Positions 9,210-19,148 are shown, numbered from the stretch's first letter. The stretch is DNA of 64,000 nt from Eriocheir sinensis (GCF_024679095.1 NW_026111610.1:1191550-1255549), one strand, 5' to 3'. Numbers and translations: made by a program. The notes: generated by a model from the letters alone, not told the origin.

Positions 9210-9719
9210 ATGAAAATGGGTGGGATCTTTCAACTGTTGCTGATGTTGCTGCTCGCCATAATCACGATCCAGTACCTTGACAGCAGCGGTGTATCGTGGT
9301 ACTCATCGGACGTTCATCCATCCATCACCTTTTCGAGAAGTGGCAAAATGTTGGGATCGACGATCTTCACACCAGTTGGATTTCCGAATAACGCCTTCGA
9401 CCAAAGTGAGAAGCTACTTTACTTCTCGAGTAACAGTCATCACTTCACCGATGACTATCCAGAATTTGTTCCTATGACCTGGGAGATCAATTCGTGCAAC
9501 TGTAAAAGGTTCATAGAAACTCCGATTGATTTAGAAACTCAGATTAATCCTCCTCCGATTAACCCTCCTCCTCCGCATACTTCTCCTTCGTTAGAAGCTC
9601 CTTCAACGAGTTCTCTAACAACTACACCAACACCACCAACTCCCAGTGTTGCATGCTTATTCCCTCAGACTTTTCTGACTTGTCACTTTGTCTCAGAGAA
9701 TGCTGCAGATGTTGTGTGA
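9210..9719 (+). CDS. N-terminally anchored protein with Pro/Thr-rich tail
   Basis: Start taken at ATG 9210. Residues 5-20 form a hydrophobic signal or signal-anchor ('IFQLLLMLLLAIITIQYL'), followed by a Ser/Phe-rich ectodomain-like part with a C-x-C ('NSCNCKRF') and a low-complexity Pro/Thr/Ser stretch (about residues 107-145). Such layout is seen in envelope or per os infectivity-type proteins of naldaviruses, but no signature was recognised. From 'VACLFPQTF' on, the DNA matches repeat text at 9,985 and 40,290, so the C-terminus is a junction artefact. Confidence 0.45.
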   Translation: MKMGGIFQLLLMLLLAIITIQYLDSSGVSWYSSDVHPSITFSRSGKMLGSTIFTPVGFPNNAFDQSEKLLYFSSNSHHFTDDYPEFVPMTWEINSCNCKRFIETPIDLETQINPPPINPPPPHTSPSLEAPSTSSLTTTPTPPTPSVACLFPQTFLTCHFVSENAADVV

Positions 9720-10015
9720 ATATGAGAGTTTGTGTCAGTGGTAAACGTATTCTGAATACTATACGTGTTGTTGCATGACTTAAACCCTCAAGAGTTGGTG
9801 GTGAATGCGAGACTTTGTGTCAGCTGTAGACGGATTCTGAATACTATTGTGTGACCTGCGTGATTCTGAATACAAATCTTACTTTGTCTCAGAGTTGGAT
9901 CAAATGCGTTGCAGATGTTGCTAGTTGTGTGAATGCGAGACTTTATGTCAGCAGTAGACTGATTCTGAATACTATACGAGTGTTGCATGCTTATTCCCTC
10001 AGACTTTTCTGACTT
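9700..10015. repeat. Dispersed 47-bp element variants
   Basis: Several copies of 'gtgaatgcgagactttgtgt', then 'cagctgtaga' and 'cggattctgaatactat', each 47 bp. Inverted relatives at 39,780-40,390 and direct ones at 19,800-19,880. Confidence 0.65.
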
Positions 10016-10019
10016 GTCA

Positions 10020-10318
10020 CTTTACCAATTCTGAGACGTTGGTGAATGCGTGACTTTGTCTGCAATCTAGACCAATTCTGAGACGTTGGTGAATGCGTGA
10101 CTTTGTCTGCAATGTAGACCAATTCTGAGACGTTGGTCAATGCGTGACTTTGTCTGCAATGGGTGAATGCGTGACTTTGTCTGCAATGTAGACCAATTCT
10201 GAGACGTTGGTGAATGCGTGACTTTGTCTGCAATGTAGACCAATTCTGAGACGTTGGTGAATGCGTGACTTTGTCTGCAATGTAGACCAATTCTGAGACG
10301 TTGGTGAATGCGTCTGAA
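10020..10318. repeat. 47-bp tandem array 1
   Basis: About six units of the 47-bp element (GTGAATGCGTGACTTTGTCT, then GCAATGTAGACC, then (A/G)ATTCTGAGACGTTG). One unit is internally deleted near 10,160. The long minus-strand frames through it reflect absence of stops in the unit, not genes. Confidence 0.85.
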
Positions 10319-10549
10319 TCCATCTTAACTCTCTTATGAATCTTATCATCTAAGTTGGTTGAGAGTGTTAATTATCATCTACGTTGGTTGCGAGGTGAGT
10401 TTAACACTTGCACTGTGCTCACAAGAGTTTAGTTGACTGTCGAGACAAAGTCGCACATTCACTAGCAGCAGTCAAGTGCTCAGATGTGCAATTCGCCTTC
10501 CTGTTACACCTCATGGAATAGACACACAAACTCAACTCTGAACATCATA

Positions 10550-10680
10550 TACATTTTATTTACACAGAGTACATACCACACATTATATTAACAGAGTACA
10601 TACCACTGATATTTACACAAACTAGATATAACAGAGTACATACCACACACGCCTGATATTTACACAAACTAGAGAATCCA
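10550..10680. repeat. Short tandem repeat 'acagagtacataccac'
   Basis: Three copies of 'acagagtacataccac' alternate with 'gatatttacacaaactaga' over 130 bp. No gene. Confidence 0.7.
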
Positions 10681-10889
10681 TTACAAACCTCGAGAGAACT
10701 GCAAGCATCTGTCACACAAGTATTCGTCTTCAACAGTCTTGCCCAGTTGTCTCAACATCAAAATAACTCTTTCTGAATGTTCATTGTCTTTACCTAAGTT
10801 GGTGAGTTTTTGCGTGACTTTGTCTGCAATGTAGACCAATTCTGAGACGTTGGTGAATGCGTGACTTCGTCTGTAAATGTGAATGCGTG

Positions 10890-11463
10890 ACTTCGGCCAG
10901 TTTGATAAGAACGATGAAGCATTAGAATCCTGTAAACAAAAACTGGATAAGTGCCAGAGTGAGTTAGACGCTAAAATTAATGAAATAAGTTTATTTAGTC
11001 AAGAGTTAGCCGATTCTACAAAGAAGCACATGGATGAATTACAAAATCAACAAACTAAACACGAAGAAGAAAAATCTGAATTAAGGAAAGAAATTGAAAA
11101 GTCATCTGCCAAAGTACATCAAATAATGACGATATACAAAGATGTAGATAAGAAATTCTTAGAAGTTAATGCAAATATACGAAAGATAATCCTAGAGAAA
11201 GACCGACTGAACGCAGAATTATCTGAAAATAAAAACAAGATCGATCTTATGCAAAATGAATACGAACAACTCCAACAACGTAATAACGAATTAGATACAG
11301 AGAATGATCAATTCAAACAAGAGTTGACTCAAAATAAAACTCTACTCCTACAAGAGATACAAACGAGAGATGGACTCCAGCAAGATGTCACTCGCCTCCA
11401 GCAAGAGAAAACTGCTCTCGAAACCCAACTGAGTGAAAAGAGTAATGACTTATCGATATTACT
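10890..11463 (+). pseudogene. Coiled-coil protein gene, copy 4, left part (CC4)
   Basis: The most N-terminal sequence available for this family: 'FGQFDKNDEALESCKQKLDK' onward to 'SEKSNDLSILL', all heptad-rich. The formal ATG at 10,883 lies in a 47-bp element, so the true start is unknown. The frame is stopped at 11,465-11,467 by the LINE insertion; the gene resumes at 12,229. Confidence 0.75.
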
Positions 11464-12228
11464 CTGAGTGTAGGTAGGAACAACCCCTCACATAACTATT
11501 GCTTAAATGACACTCTCATAAGTAGGTCTGGGTGCGAGAGGGATTTAGGGGTCTTAGTGAGCTCTGATCTCCGTCCAAGGGCACAATGCATTCAAGCTAG
11601 AAATCGAGCTAATAGGGTACTGGGATTTATTTCAAGGAGCGTAAGCAACAGAAGCCCCGAAGTCTTCCTCAAACTATATTTAGCATTAGTTAGACCTCAT
11701 CTTGACTATGCGGTTCAGGTCTGGTCACCCTACTATAGAATGGATATCAAAATGTTAGAATCGGTGCAGAGGAGGATGACTAAGATGATTCAGGGGTTGA
11801 GAAACTTGCCATACGAGGAAAGACTCAAACAGTTAAACTTGCATTCTCTAGAAAGGCGAAGGGTGCGTGGAGACATGATCGAGGTTTATAACTGGGTGAA
11901 GGGCTTTAATAAGGGAGACATTCATAAGGTTTTGTTGGTAAGAGAACCGGGTAGGACACGAAGTAACGGGTTTAAACTGGATAAATTCAGATTCAACAGG
12001 GACATAGGCAAAAATTGGATTACTAACCGGGTGGTGGATGAGTGGAATAGGCTTAGCAGTCATGTGGTGAGTGCCAATACAATTGTCACATTCAAAAATA
12101 GACTAGATAAATTCATGGACAGCGATATTAGGTGGGGTTAGATACACGGGAGCTTAGGGTCAAAGGAGCTGCCTCGTACAGGCCTACCGGCCTCTTGCAG
12201 ACTCCTGCGTTCTTATGTTCTTATGTTC
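11464..12228 (+). mobile_element. CR1-like LINE 3' end, inserted in CC4
   Basis: A 225-codon frame without stops encodes the C-terminal end of a non-LTR retrotransposon reverse transcriptase: 'CERDLGVLVSSDLRPRAQC', 'ANRVLGFISRS', 'LYLALVRPHLDYAVQVWSP' and 'RRMTKMIQGL' are typical CR1/L2 landmarks. The 3' end is an 8-bp tandem tail (GTTCTTAT, about 2.7 units), as in CR1. TTACT flanks it (11,459-11,463 and 12,229-12,233). 5'-truncated, apparently young because the ORF is unbroken. Confidence 0.85.
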
Positions 12229-12665
12229 TTACTGAAAAAACAAGAAGACGAAATTATACGGTTGAACAAACAAATTGAGGATATGACCACAGAGAACAAA
12301 TCCTCCCAGGAAATACTAGCAGCTGAAACCGCACGTGCAAATGCATTGCAAGTAACTAACCTGACGTTATCAAGCTCTAACGAAGAATTGAATAAGATTG
12401 CGAAAACCGTGATTGACAAAGATTCCGAAATCAAACGGTTAAAAGACCAAATTAATGAAAACAGGAAAAATATCGAAGAGTCTAACCAAAATACCGAAAC
12501 CCAAACAGCAGAGATTGCACGGCTGACCCAAGAAATTAACGATCTGATCGCAGAGAAAGAAAGATCAACACAATTGATAACAGAATTGAAGGACTTTCAA
12601 GAAGAGATGAAAAAGACCGAAACATTGAATCAGGACCTTATCCAAAAGCATCAGGACGCTATACA
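12229..12665 (+). pseudogene. Coiled-coil protein gene, copy 4, right part
   Basis: Continues the coiled coil after the LINE ('LLKKQEDEIIRLNKQIEDM' to 'LNQDLIQKHQD') in one open frame. Homology ends at 'gacgctatacaa'. The more distal region is seen only in CC6. Confidence 0.75.
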
Positions 12666-12709
12666 ACTTAGAGATCCGTCTGTGTTATCTCCATGGATTT
12701 ATTTGTGAA

Positions 12710-13330
12710 TTACACCAAACGTGTTACATCCGTAGACATATTCGTGATTCGCATCAGCTAGATGACAAAGGTTAATAGAAACACAAAACATCTATGCAAA
12801 TATTGTTTAATTTAACAATACATTTAATTGACACACACATTCTTTACCTTGTGACGTACATAGTTTCAGGGGTAGTTAATAACAAAACATCTACGCATAT
12901 ATTATATTGTTAAACCTCATCTACGCAGATGTTGTACAAGTTACATGTAATTTTATGAAACTTTTAAAAAGTTACATTCTTTCCTAACCCCGTGACCAAT
13001 ATGCAATATGTGTGAGCAAACAACAACACAATTAAACACTTTAACAGATCCAGAGTACGCAGACGTGGAACAGCAGCATCCATGAAGCATCGAAGCGGTG
13101 CGCGGTGACTACACATTTCTTGAGAGTACGGTGCACGACACATTTCTTGAGAGTAAGGTAGATTCGTCACCTGCTGACGCAACACCTATATCTTCTCGTA
13201 GTCTCCGACCTTTGTGGAACGCTTGCCAAAACATTGGTCTCGGAGGAAGTCTTAACTTACAATTGCATGCGCGCAGAGAGACCCATGCAAATGTCACACA
13301 CAACTAGAGTTAACGGACCCTGGTGCTGAA
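12710..13330. other. Intergenic mosaic with octamer-module scrap
   Basis: No gene. A 60-bp piece at about 12,990-13,050 matches the 3' part of the 51/62-aa gene region at 32,505-32,550. At 13,235-13,315 lies an inverted octamer module with one intact ATGCAAAT (13,285-13,292) and one degenerate half. Confidence 0.5.
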
Positions 13331-13333
13331 AAG

Positions 13334-13897
13334 ATGATTCATGTTGTCATTGTGATCTCTGACGGTGAAAGTTATTTTAAAATTCGTAACTTGCGGTTCT
13401 TCACTTTCCTGTTCTCTCCCAAAGTACAAAGTGTTCGATATGGATTGAAGGAGAACGATACTTCACCTTTTCTAAAATTCAAAGAACGTAAAAACGGAGC
13501 TAGCCAGGCATGCTTTGCATTTTACTTGTTGAATTTTTCAATGGCGTTGTATGACGTCATCATGATGTTGAAAGAAGGTCAAACCCATCACACACTCTTA
13601 ATGTCTATAATAGACCGATTAATCACACCTTTCGGTTACGATTATCAAACCCCGCTCAGGAACTTACTCCAGAAAGTGTTAGACAAAGCAGGCATCGCTA
13701 CGATCTTTCAGGACACAACACGGCTCGCTGAGAGAGAGAGGAGCTTTCAAACTTACCCGTCAAGTCTACCTCCGATGAAAGATAAACTATTAGAAAGTGG
13801 TTTTGTTCACCAATTAAATTCTGACAGCGTTAGTTGTATGGACTGTAGATTCATTCATACACAACCTCGAATTTCATGTCTCTCAATACTTTGGTAA
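13334..13897 (+). CDS. 187-aa ORF of mosaic origin
   Basis: ATG-TAA frame. Residues near 95-115 ('IIDRLITPFGYDYQTPLR') match a different protein encoded at about 43,030-43,085 on the minus strand, while both flanks here are unrelated to it. So the frame is probably a fusion of three pieces that happened to stay open. The first part is Phe/Lys-rich and the last has 'SCMDC'. Function not inferable. Confidence 0.35.
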   Translation: MIHVVIVISDGESYFKIRNLRFFTFLFSPKVQSVRYGLKENDTSPFLKFKERKNGASQACFAFYLLNFSMALYDVIMMLKEGQTHHTLLMSIIDRLITPFGYDYQTPLRNLLQKVLDKAGIATIFQDTTRLAERERSFQTYPSSLPPMKDKLLESGFVHQLNSDSVSCMDCRFIHTQPRISCLSILW

Positions 13898-13899
13898 AA

Positions 13900-14480
13900 T
13901 ATGAAAGAACATCGTTACATGTTAAAAACAGCCACAACTTCAGTTCAATTTTTATTTTAGGAGTAAAACAAACATACACTACTACAGAACATACACGCAC
14001 ACGAATAACAGATACAGAATTCTCAGTCCACACGCACACGAATTACATAGAGACTTTTTCAGCCACAACTTCAGTTCCATTTTTATTTTAGGAGTAACAT
14101 AAGAGTCTGCACACATGTCTTAGGTTGACTTGATTTCTAATGTTAACACAATTTATATACTGTACAGAACACCTCCATCACACACACATACACAAGTTAC
14201 ATACAATACACACTCACACACAACAGTTCCATTTTAATACACACACACAAGTTACATACAACAGGAAGAGGTTCAACAGGAAGAGTTCGTTTACAACTGT
14301 AAGTTTAAAATTTAGTACACATTCAACATCTTAAAAATTAAATCTAAAAAATTAGTACACATCTCAGCATTCACACATGTAGAATAAACACATTCACACA
14401 CATGTAGAATAAACACTTGACATTTCATCTTATCACGTGAGTCACATCCTTTCTTCTTCCAGCTTGCAACAACAACACCA
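13900..14480. other. ACAC-rich intergenic DNA
   Basis: Contains a duplicated 'ccacaacttcagttc...attttattttaggagtaa' segment (13,930 and 14,062), many 'acacacaca' runs and the direct duplicate of 2,228-2,412. No protein-like frame. Confidence 0.55.
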
Positions 14481-14483
14481 AAC

Positions 14484-15056
14484 TTAAAGTTGACCCTCGG
14501 ACGAGACTGTTTTACTGACGTGATGAGAAGATGACTGACCAATCGCTCTCTTGTAAGCGATGAGATTGTTGTTGTCCAAGCGACGTATTTCGTAATTGTT
14601 GCAATCTATTATGATTAACTTGAGGTCGCCGATTATGTACGTTCCTTTGGAACGGGTTCGTACTCTGTGCGCCACAGCACATGCAAGATTAGGACAATTT
14701 TCATTCAAACACGACCGCATGTGTTCCTCCAATATGTATTTGTACAGTTTGGCTATGGGGCAGTTGTGTCTGTCGTACACGTGTGTGAGAATGCGTTTGA
14801 ACAAACTGCAGATCGCATTACATTGGTTATTAGTACATCTGGTGTAGTGAGCAAAGGTAGTGTAAAATACATCCTGAATGTTCTTATCTTGGTTGTTGAT
14901 GTTTAGAATCACATAGTAAAGTATTTTAGCGTTAACTTGGCAAAGATTATTTTCATTTGACGCACTGGATTTTTTCAATTCAATTTTAGACTTGTTATCG
15001 AGATAAGTAGGCAAAGAGGAATTCAAGAACATCCTCGATGGAATCGAATATCGCAT
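14484..15056 (-). CDS. TAZ-like zinc-finger protein
   Basis: Minus frame; ATG at 15,054-15,056. Two HCCC motifs as in TAZ domains of CBP/p300: H-x3-C-x4-C-x3-C ('HYTRCTNNQCNAIC') and H-x3-C-x4-C-x4-C ('HMRSCLNENCPNLAC'), about 14,679-14,849, with a further His/Cys between. TAZ folds bind transactivation domains, so a virus could use one to act on transcription; that role is inference. A fragment of the same gene, inverted, at 37,147-37,296 starts at 'NKSK', suggesting that the first 20 residues here are foreign, as does a good plus-strand frame at 15,007-15,180. Confidence 0.6.
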   Translation of the reverse strand: MRYSIPSRMFLNSSLPTYLDNKSKIELKKSSASNENNLCQVNAKILYYVILNINNQDKNIQDVFYTTFAHYTRCTNNQCNAICSLFKRILTHVYDRHNCPIAKLYKYILEEHMRSCLNENCPNLACAVAHRVRTRSKGTYIIGDLKLIIIDCNNYEIRRLDNNNLIAYKRAIGQSSSHHVSKTVSSEGQL

Positions 15057-15180
15057 CACAGAGAACGATTTGCGAGACACTGTCGATCACCTGTCGTCCG
15101 AAGATAATTTTATTTTATTCTTACTGTCCGATACATTTCCATTCAGTCTTTCATACGGAGACATTTCTTCATTTGCTTGA
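15007..15180 (+). pseudogene. C-terminal fragment of unknown acidic protein
   Basis: A 57-codon open stretch to TGA, entered after a stop at 15,004. The product is protein-like ('GIEYRITENDLRDTVDH', 'NFILFLLSDTFPF') and overlaps tail-to-tail with the basic-protein gene, a plausible compact viral layout. No start, single copy. Confidence 0.35.
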
Positions 15181-15376
15181 TGATTGATTTTTTCATGCAT
15201 GTCGAAGGTTTTGATCTGGCCTTACCCAGTCTCTTCTTATTCGTCTTCTTAATCATCTGATCGTTCAGCTTGAGGCGCTTAGTGCGTCGCCTCTTCTTCC
15301 CGGTGGCATATGTCTTACCCTCGGTCTTCCGACGGCGCCCTTTTTTGTTGGCTCGTCTAATTGTCAAAGCTGCCAT
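15143..15376 (-). CDS. 77-aa Arg/Lys-rich protein, DNA-packaging-like
   Basis: ATG-TAG frame. Extremely basic: 'RRANKKGRRRKTEGK', 'GKKRRRTKRLKL' and a Lys-rich tail with 'KQMKKCLRMKD'. Size and composition resemble nucleocapsid basic proteins (nimavirus VP15-type, baculovirus P6.9-type), which neutralise DNA inside the capsid; assignment is by composition only. A 5' piece recurs at 26,739-26,851. It is divergent from the 58-aa gene, now separated from it by the transposon at 15,388. Confidence 0.55.
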   Translation of the reverse strand: MAALTIRRANKKGRRRKTEGKTYATGKKRRRTKRLKLNDQMIKKTNKKRLGKARSKPSTCMKKSIIKQMKKCLRMKD

Positions 15377-15387
15377 CGTCGATTAAC

Positions 15388-17248
15388 CATAGACTTCACA
15401 ATCTCTTGACGGGAAACGGGGCGCGGGGCCGATTCGCAGGGGGCCGATTTTCAAAAATTTAAAATTTAAATATTTTCAAAACCAAAGCAGCTAGCGACCT
15501 GAATCTAAAACAGGCACCTCCCTTAGGCATATATGAGTCTCCATGAGCAGCGGTATCAAAAAATTCAAAGTCGTTCCCTAATAAAATCCCGATTAATTGT
15601 GTTTTATATAAGTATAACAAAACTTAAAAAGGCTATAAAATCCTCAGATTTTACGCTAGATGCACAAACATCACCAAATGCAGAGATAATCACTTATATT
15701 TTCAGAATCAATAGCAATATTTAGCATATCTTATAAGTTTTTGCCCGAAATAGCTACTTATTTTTTTATTTAGTGCAATTTTTACGTAAGTTTTAACATC
15801 TAATAAATCACTTAATTTTCACATTAGAATCTTAATACTTGAGGATAGCATGCAGAAACATCTTAATTTTACTCAACAACAGCAAAATATTCAATTTTCT
15901 ATATACAATCACAACTTATTTTGGTTGAATTCCGATGTCACTATTGCCGCAGCACGTCTTGCCGGCTATCTGGCCCTCGTCCCTGAACAATCACTTTAGC
16001 CTTTTGGCCTATGACTTGTGGGCCCCGGTCAGTTTCCTGGACTTGTACACGTCCCTGTTCCTCGCCGTCTCCTTCCTGCCCTCCTCGATACTGCTCCTCT
16101 TCCTGCCGGTCGGCTGCTTCAAGGCCTTGTTCTTCCTCGCTTCTGAGGTCACGTCCTTGGAGAAATTAGCACCGAAACAGTTGAAGAGGGACCTGCTGAT
16201 GTGCGGCAAGATGGTGTTGGCCAGGTTGTGCCCCTCCTGGCACCTGTACCCCTGCAAGGTCGGGTCTGAGGCCGCCAAGAACTCCAGGAGGTGCCTGAAC
16301 CCGTCCCTGTGGCGCATGGCAAGGGAGAGGAACCTCAACCTGCGCTCCTTCTTGTCCTCCCTGCACATCAGGGAGTCCCACAGCGACATCCCGAAGGACG
16401 CCATGTGGGCCATTGGGAGAGATGGCCGCTTCAGGACCGCCCGGCCCGTCTCCAGCTCTCCCCTGTCGACCAGCTCGACCAGGGCGTCGAACATCACAGA
16501 GGGCGGGTCGCCCCTCTCGAGCTCCACGGTAATCTTCATCTCCTCCTGCTGGGCAAGCTCCTGCACTGATGGCGTAGTACGGCTCCTCCACAGTTTACTC
16601 CACGGGGTCGCGGCGTCCTCATATCTTGTGTCTCCTCCGTCACTTCCACTCGATCCACTGCCTTCTGTGTCTTCTTGTATCGTCCTCTGGATCCTTGCAG
16701 TTGTGGGGAAGGGTACAGAGACGATGAATAACTGTAGGTCCTTTACTTGGAGAGTAAACAGAGGCAGGACAGCGATAATCCTTTACAGAGGGGAAGTGCC
16801 CAGCTGACTGCGTGCCTAAGGCGAGTTAGGCGACGCGGGAACTGAGCTGAGTTGCCATGTAGGCACTAACTAAACGTACATTTCTTGTTTCCTAATACGT
16901 AAAACTGTGGACTTCACTATCCTACAGTTATCATTCATTTTACGTAAAGATTTCAACCTAAAGTTACGCAAATTTGCCATTTTTTACACAACGTTTTCAA
17001 AGTGCACGCATGGTGCTATTTTATATAAGTTACCTTGAATCCTCGACCAAATCACTCTAGAGACACTCCTGCCTGCTTGTATGCACTAAAACTTGAAGAT
17101 TTCGTCCTGTTTCCACTTAAATTCGGAGTAAGAACGCAGAGTGTGTTTGAGTTGTCGCAGTGAAAGTCGCCATAACAATCGGCCCCTTACGCGAAGCCAG
17201 CGCGCCAAGACTGAAGAGATTTCCCGTCAACTAGTTGTGAAGTCTATG
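15388..17248. mobile_element. 1.86-kb TIR DNA transposon with 7-bp target duplication
   Basis: Termini are inverted repeats, CATAGACTTCACAA then four differing bases then TTGACGGGAAA. The element is flanked by GATTAAC at 15,381-15,387 and 17,249-17,255. The empty site exists inverted at about 26,727-26,738, where 'gttaatcgac' is uninterrupted, so the insertion is proved within this window. GC-rich interior unlike the AT-rich surroundings. TIR beginning CA with a 7-8 bp duplication would fit P or hAT superfamilies, but no transposase motif was recognised. Confidence 0.8.
16009..16566 (-). CDS. ORF inside the TIR transposon, unknown
   Basis: The frame stays open upstream to about 16,777, but the first ATG in it lies near 16,533 ('MKITVELERGD'), so an upstream exon may exist. 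Contains 'SRSLFNCFGANFSKDVTSEA' and ends in a basic segment ('GRKRSSIEEGRKETARNRD'). Codon use is GC-rich, unlike viral neighbours. Could be part of a transposase or captured host exon. Confidence 0.4.
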   Translation of the reverse strand: MQELAQQEEMKITVELERGDPPSVMFDALVELVDRGELETGRAVLKRPSLPMAHMASFGMSLWDSLMCREDKKERRLRFLSLAMRHRDGFRHLLEFLAASDPTLQGYRCQEGHNLANTILPHISRSLFNCFGANFSKDVTSEARKNKALKQPTGRKRSSIEEGRKETARNRDVYKSRKLTGAHKS

Positions 17249-17432
17249 GATTAACTTTAACCACATAAATATTTAGAATTCGTCGCAGACGGCAGAGTGA
17301 TTCCTCGGGTGTTAGAGTGATTCTTCGGGTGTTTGGCTCTCTTGCTTTTTCCTAATTTATTTGTAGGTCTTCAACAATACCGGCTGGTCACATTACTTTT
17401 TATTCTGTCTTGTGTGCAAAACAGGTGTGTAA

Positions 17433-17609
17433 ATGTGCGTGTTTTGGATTTACAAAGTCGACTTTAAAAACAAAAAGAGGAAGAGAATGGTAGAATTCTT
17501 TACGAAATATTACCAGATTAAAGATGTAGCTGCACATGACGGTATCCGTACAAGGCGTATCTATCGAGTCACCTCAAATTCTATCCAAAATAAATTCGGA
17601 TCGATCTAA
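17433..17609 (+). CDS. 58-aa basic protein, copy 1
   Basis: ATG-TAA ORF shorter than usual calling limits. Begins MCVFWIYKVDF, then a basic run ('KNKKRKR') and 'GIRTRRIYRVTS'. The inverted copy at 26,374-26,550 is also intact with only amino-acid changes Lys/Arg and Glu/Gly and a synonymous change, which supports it as a real gene. The basic run could be a nuclear signal. Divergent to the 77-aa basic protein. Confidence 0.5.
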   Translation: MCVFWIYKVDFKNKKRKRMVEFFTKYYQIKDVAAHDGIRTRRIYRVTSNSIQNKFGSI

Positions 17610-17697
17610 GTTAGACCCCTTTTTAAACTAAATTACAGTTGATAAAAATACGGTCTTCGGCGTAACGCTATTTAAAATCATCAAAAATATTAACTTG

Positions 17698-18190
17698 GCA
17701 AGTAGTCGCGTCCGATTTAGAATCTGTCGTTACAGCGTTTTAATTGAATGCCGATGCTGAGTCGCTGATGTCTAAAAAAATGTTAAGCTACTTAACGAAA
17801 ATTCTATTGAACAGAGTGAAAACCATGGAACTGTTCAAAGATTATTGTTCCTCGATTTTGACTAAGTATAAAAATGACGTGAATTGGAAAATAGTGCAAA
17901 TCAACAAGAAGTATTTCAACAACACAGAACTCGAATTACTTAAACCGATGTTAAAAAACATCGGTGAATATCCCAGTGACTTCGACACTCCGTTCGATGT
18001 CGCGTTGCAGTCTCTCATCGATATCGGAGATTTGTTTATCCAAACGTGTGTGTTAGAAATGCAAAGTAAATTGTATGAACAGGCACGGACATTCAGTTTA
18101 GATTCCAGAACGTACATTGTTGATCAGATGACTAACAATTTTAACGCTTTGGAAAATCGACTCGAGGAAATAAAAAAGAAGCAAGTCATA
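17698..18190 (+). pseudogene. F-protein gene fragment, copy 1
   Basis: Matches 31,037-31,520 closely ('SYLTKILLNRVKTMELFKDY', 'IGEYPSDFDTPFDVALQS'). It keeps the 'acgtgtgtgttagaa' stretch in frame, giving 'QTCVLEMQSKLYEQ', whereas the 31-kb copy has lost two bases there. Leu/Ile-rich helical protein, coiled-coil-like C-terminal part ('NNFNALENRLEEIKKKQ'). Joined to unrelated DNA at both ends. Confidence 0.65.
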
Positions 18191-18430
18191 GTCAATGCAT
18201 TGTCATTGGGAATAAAAACAATTGGGTGTGAATAGTGTATGTAATGCATTGTCAGGTAAAAGTTCTTGACGTGTAGTTTTACAGATTGGGTGTGAATAAA
18301 AACCATTTTGCTTTCTTAATTTATTTATTTCATTACACGGTGCACTCATTCGGCAACAAGTGCATTGTTTTGGGAACAAAAACAATTTCTTGATGTATCT
18401 CGGAAAAGGTAAAGCTTTCCCTATAGCCAC
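18190..18430 (-). pseudogene. Cys-rich protein fragment, copy 1
   Basis: Encodes 'CTCCRMSAPCNEI' and 'GFYSHPICKTTRQELL', shared with 43,195-43,425 and 44,820-45,075. The Cys/His content suggests zinc binding. No copy has a convincing start. Confidence 0.45.
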
Positions 18431-18543
18431 GACACGACAGAAGAATAAACTAAAACAATATGTAAATTCTTATTTTTACTTATTACACATAATCATTGCA
18501 ATGCTTCTTCTTATCTTGCCAGGAGTCCATCCAACGGCTCTGT

Positions 18544-19089
18544 TTACTTGTACATCAATTCGAGTATATTCTGAATCAAGAGTGAGATTTCTGGTCTGTG
18601 TTTAATTGCAGAGTTGGTCATCATGAACAGCGTCCGTTGAATCGTGTTGTCGAGCGCTAAGGTTTGAAAAGTGGATTTATCAACGCAGTCCCCGAATGTC
18701 GAAGAATTTGCAGAATAGATGATGTTGTAAACAATCTTAGTGATAATGTACGCTGCGCAGTCAGACGTTATACATCGCGTGGATCGATCCTCCGGAGGAA
18801 TGAACCTTGCGTTAAAATGAAAAGAATCTATGTTCTGAAATTTGTACTCGAGAGGCAGCAAACCTCCGAGGATGACCAATTTCGGCTGAAGACCATTTTT
18901 CCAGTCGAAAGAAAAACTGTTTAGAGAAGTGAAGTATATCGTCAGACCGTTATTTCTCAAGCGTTGAATTATGTTTCCCATCTCGACAACGATGAAAAAG
19001 ATTCGGTTGTTTAGTTTGATCTGGTCGAAGGACTGGCACGTTTCTAAATCTTCTTCGCTGCACTTACTCTCTTGCCATTGCATCTTCAT
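18544..19089 (-). CDS. 181-aa protein, best copy (B1)
   Basis: ATG-TAA ORF, intact. Acidic N-terminus ('CSEEDLETCQSF'), then mixed hydrophobic segments ('LNNRIFFIVVEMGNIIQRL', 'PKLVILGGLLPLEYKF') and 'RCITSDCAAYI'. No membrane anchor or known motif. Three other copies: 3,331 (scrap), 35,318 (nonsense) and 41,109 (fused). Divergent from the 73-aa ORF with 59 bp between; 'gttaag' directly precedes the ATG, similar to TAAG late promoters of baculoviruses, an analogy only. Confidence 0.65.
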   Translation of the reverse strand: MKMQWQESKCSEEDLETCQSFDQIKLNNRIFFIVVEMGNIIQRLRNNGLTIYFTSLNSFSFDWKNGLQPKLVILGGLLPLEYKFQNIDSFHFNARFIPPEDRSTRCITSDCAAYIITKIVYNIIYSANSSTFGDCVDKSTFQTLALDNTIQRTLFMMTNSAIKHRPEISLLIQNILELMYK

Positions 19090-19148
19090 CTTAACGACTA
19101 TCGAGTCTTGTTACTTTTCGACGCTGTTAACAAATCGGTTTTCGAGAG

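Noticed and set aside
15935..16807. 290-codon plus-strand ORF in the TIR transposon
   Set aside because: Opposite-strand shadow of the GC-rich minus frame; its composition (Leu/Ser/Pro-rich) is typical of antisense translation.
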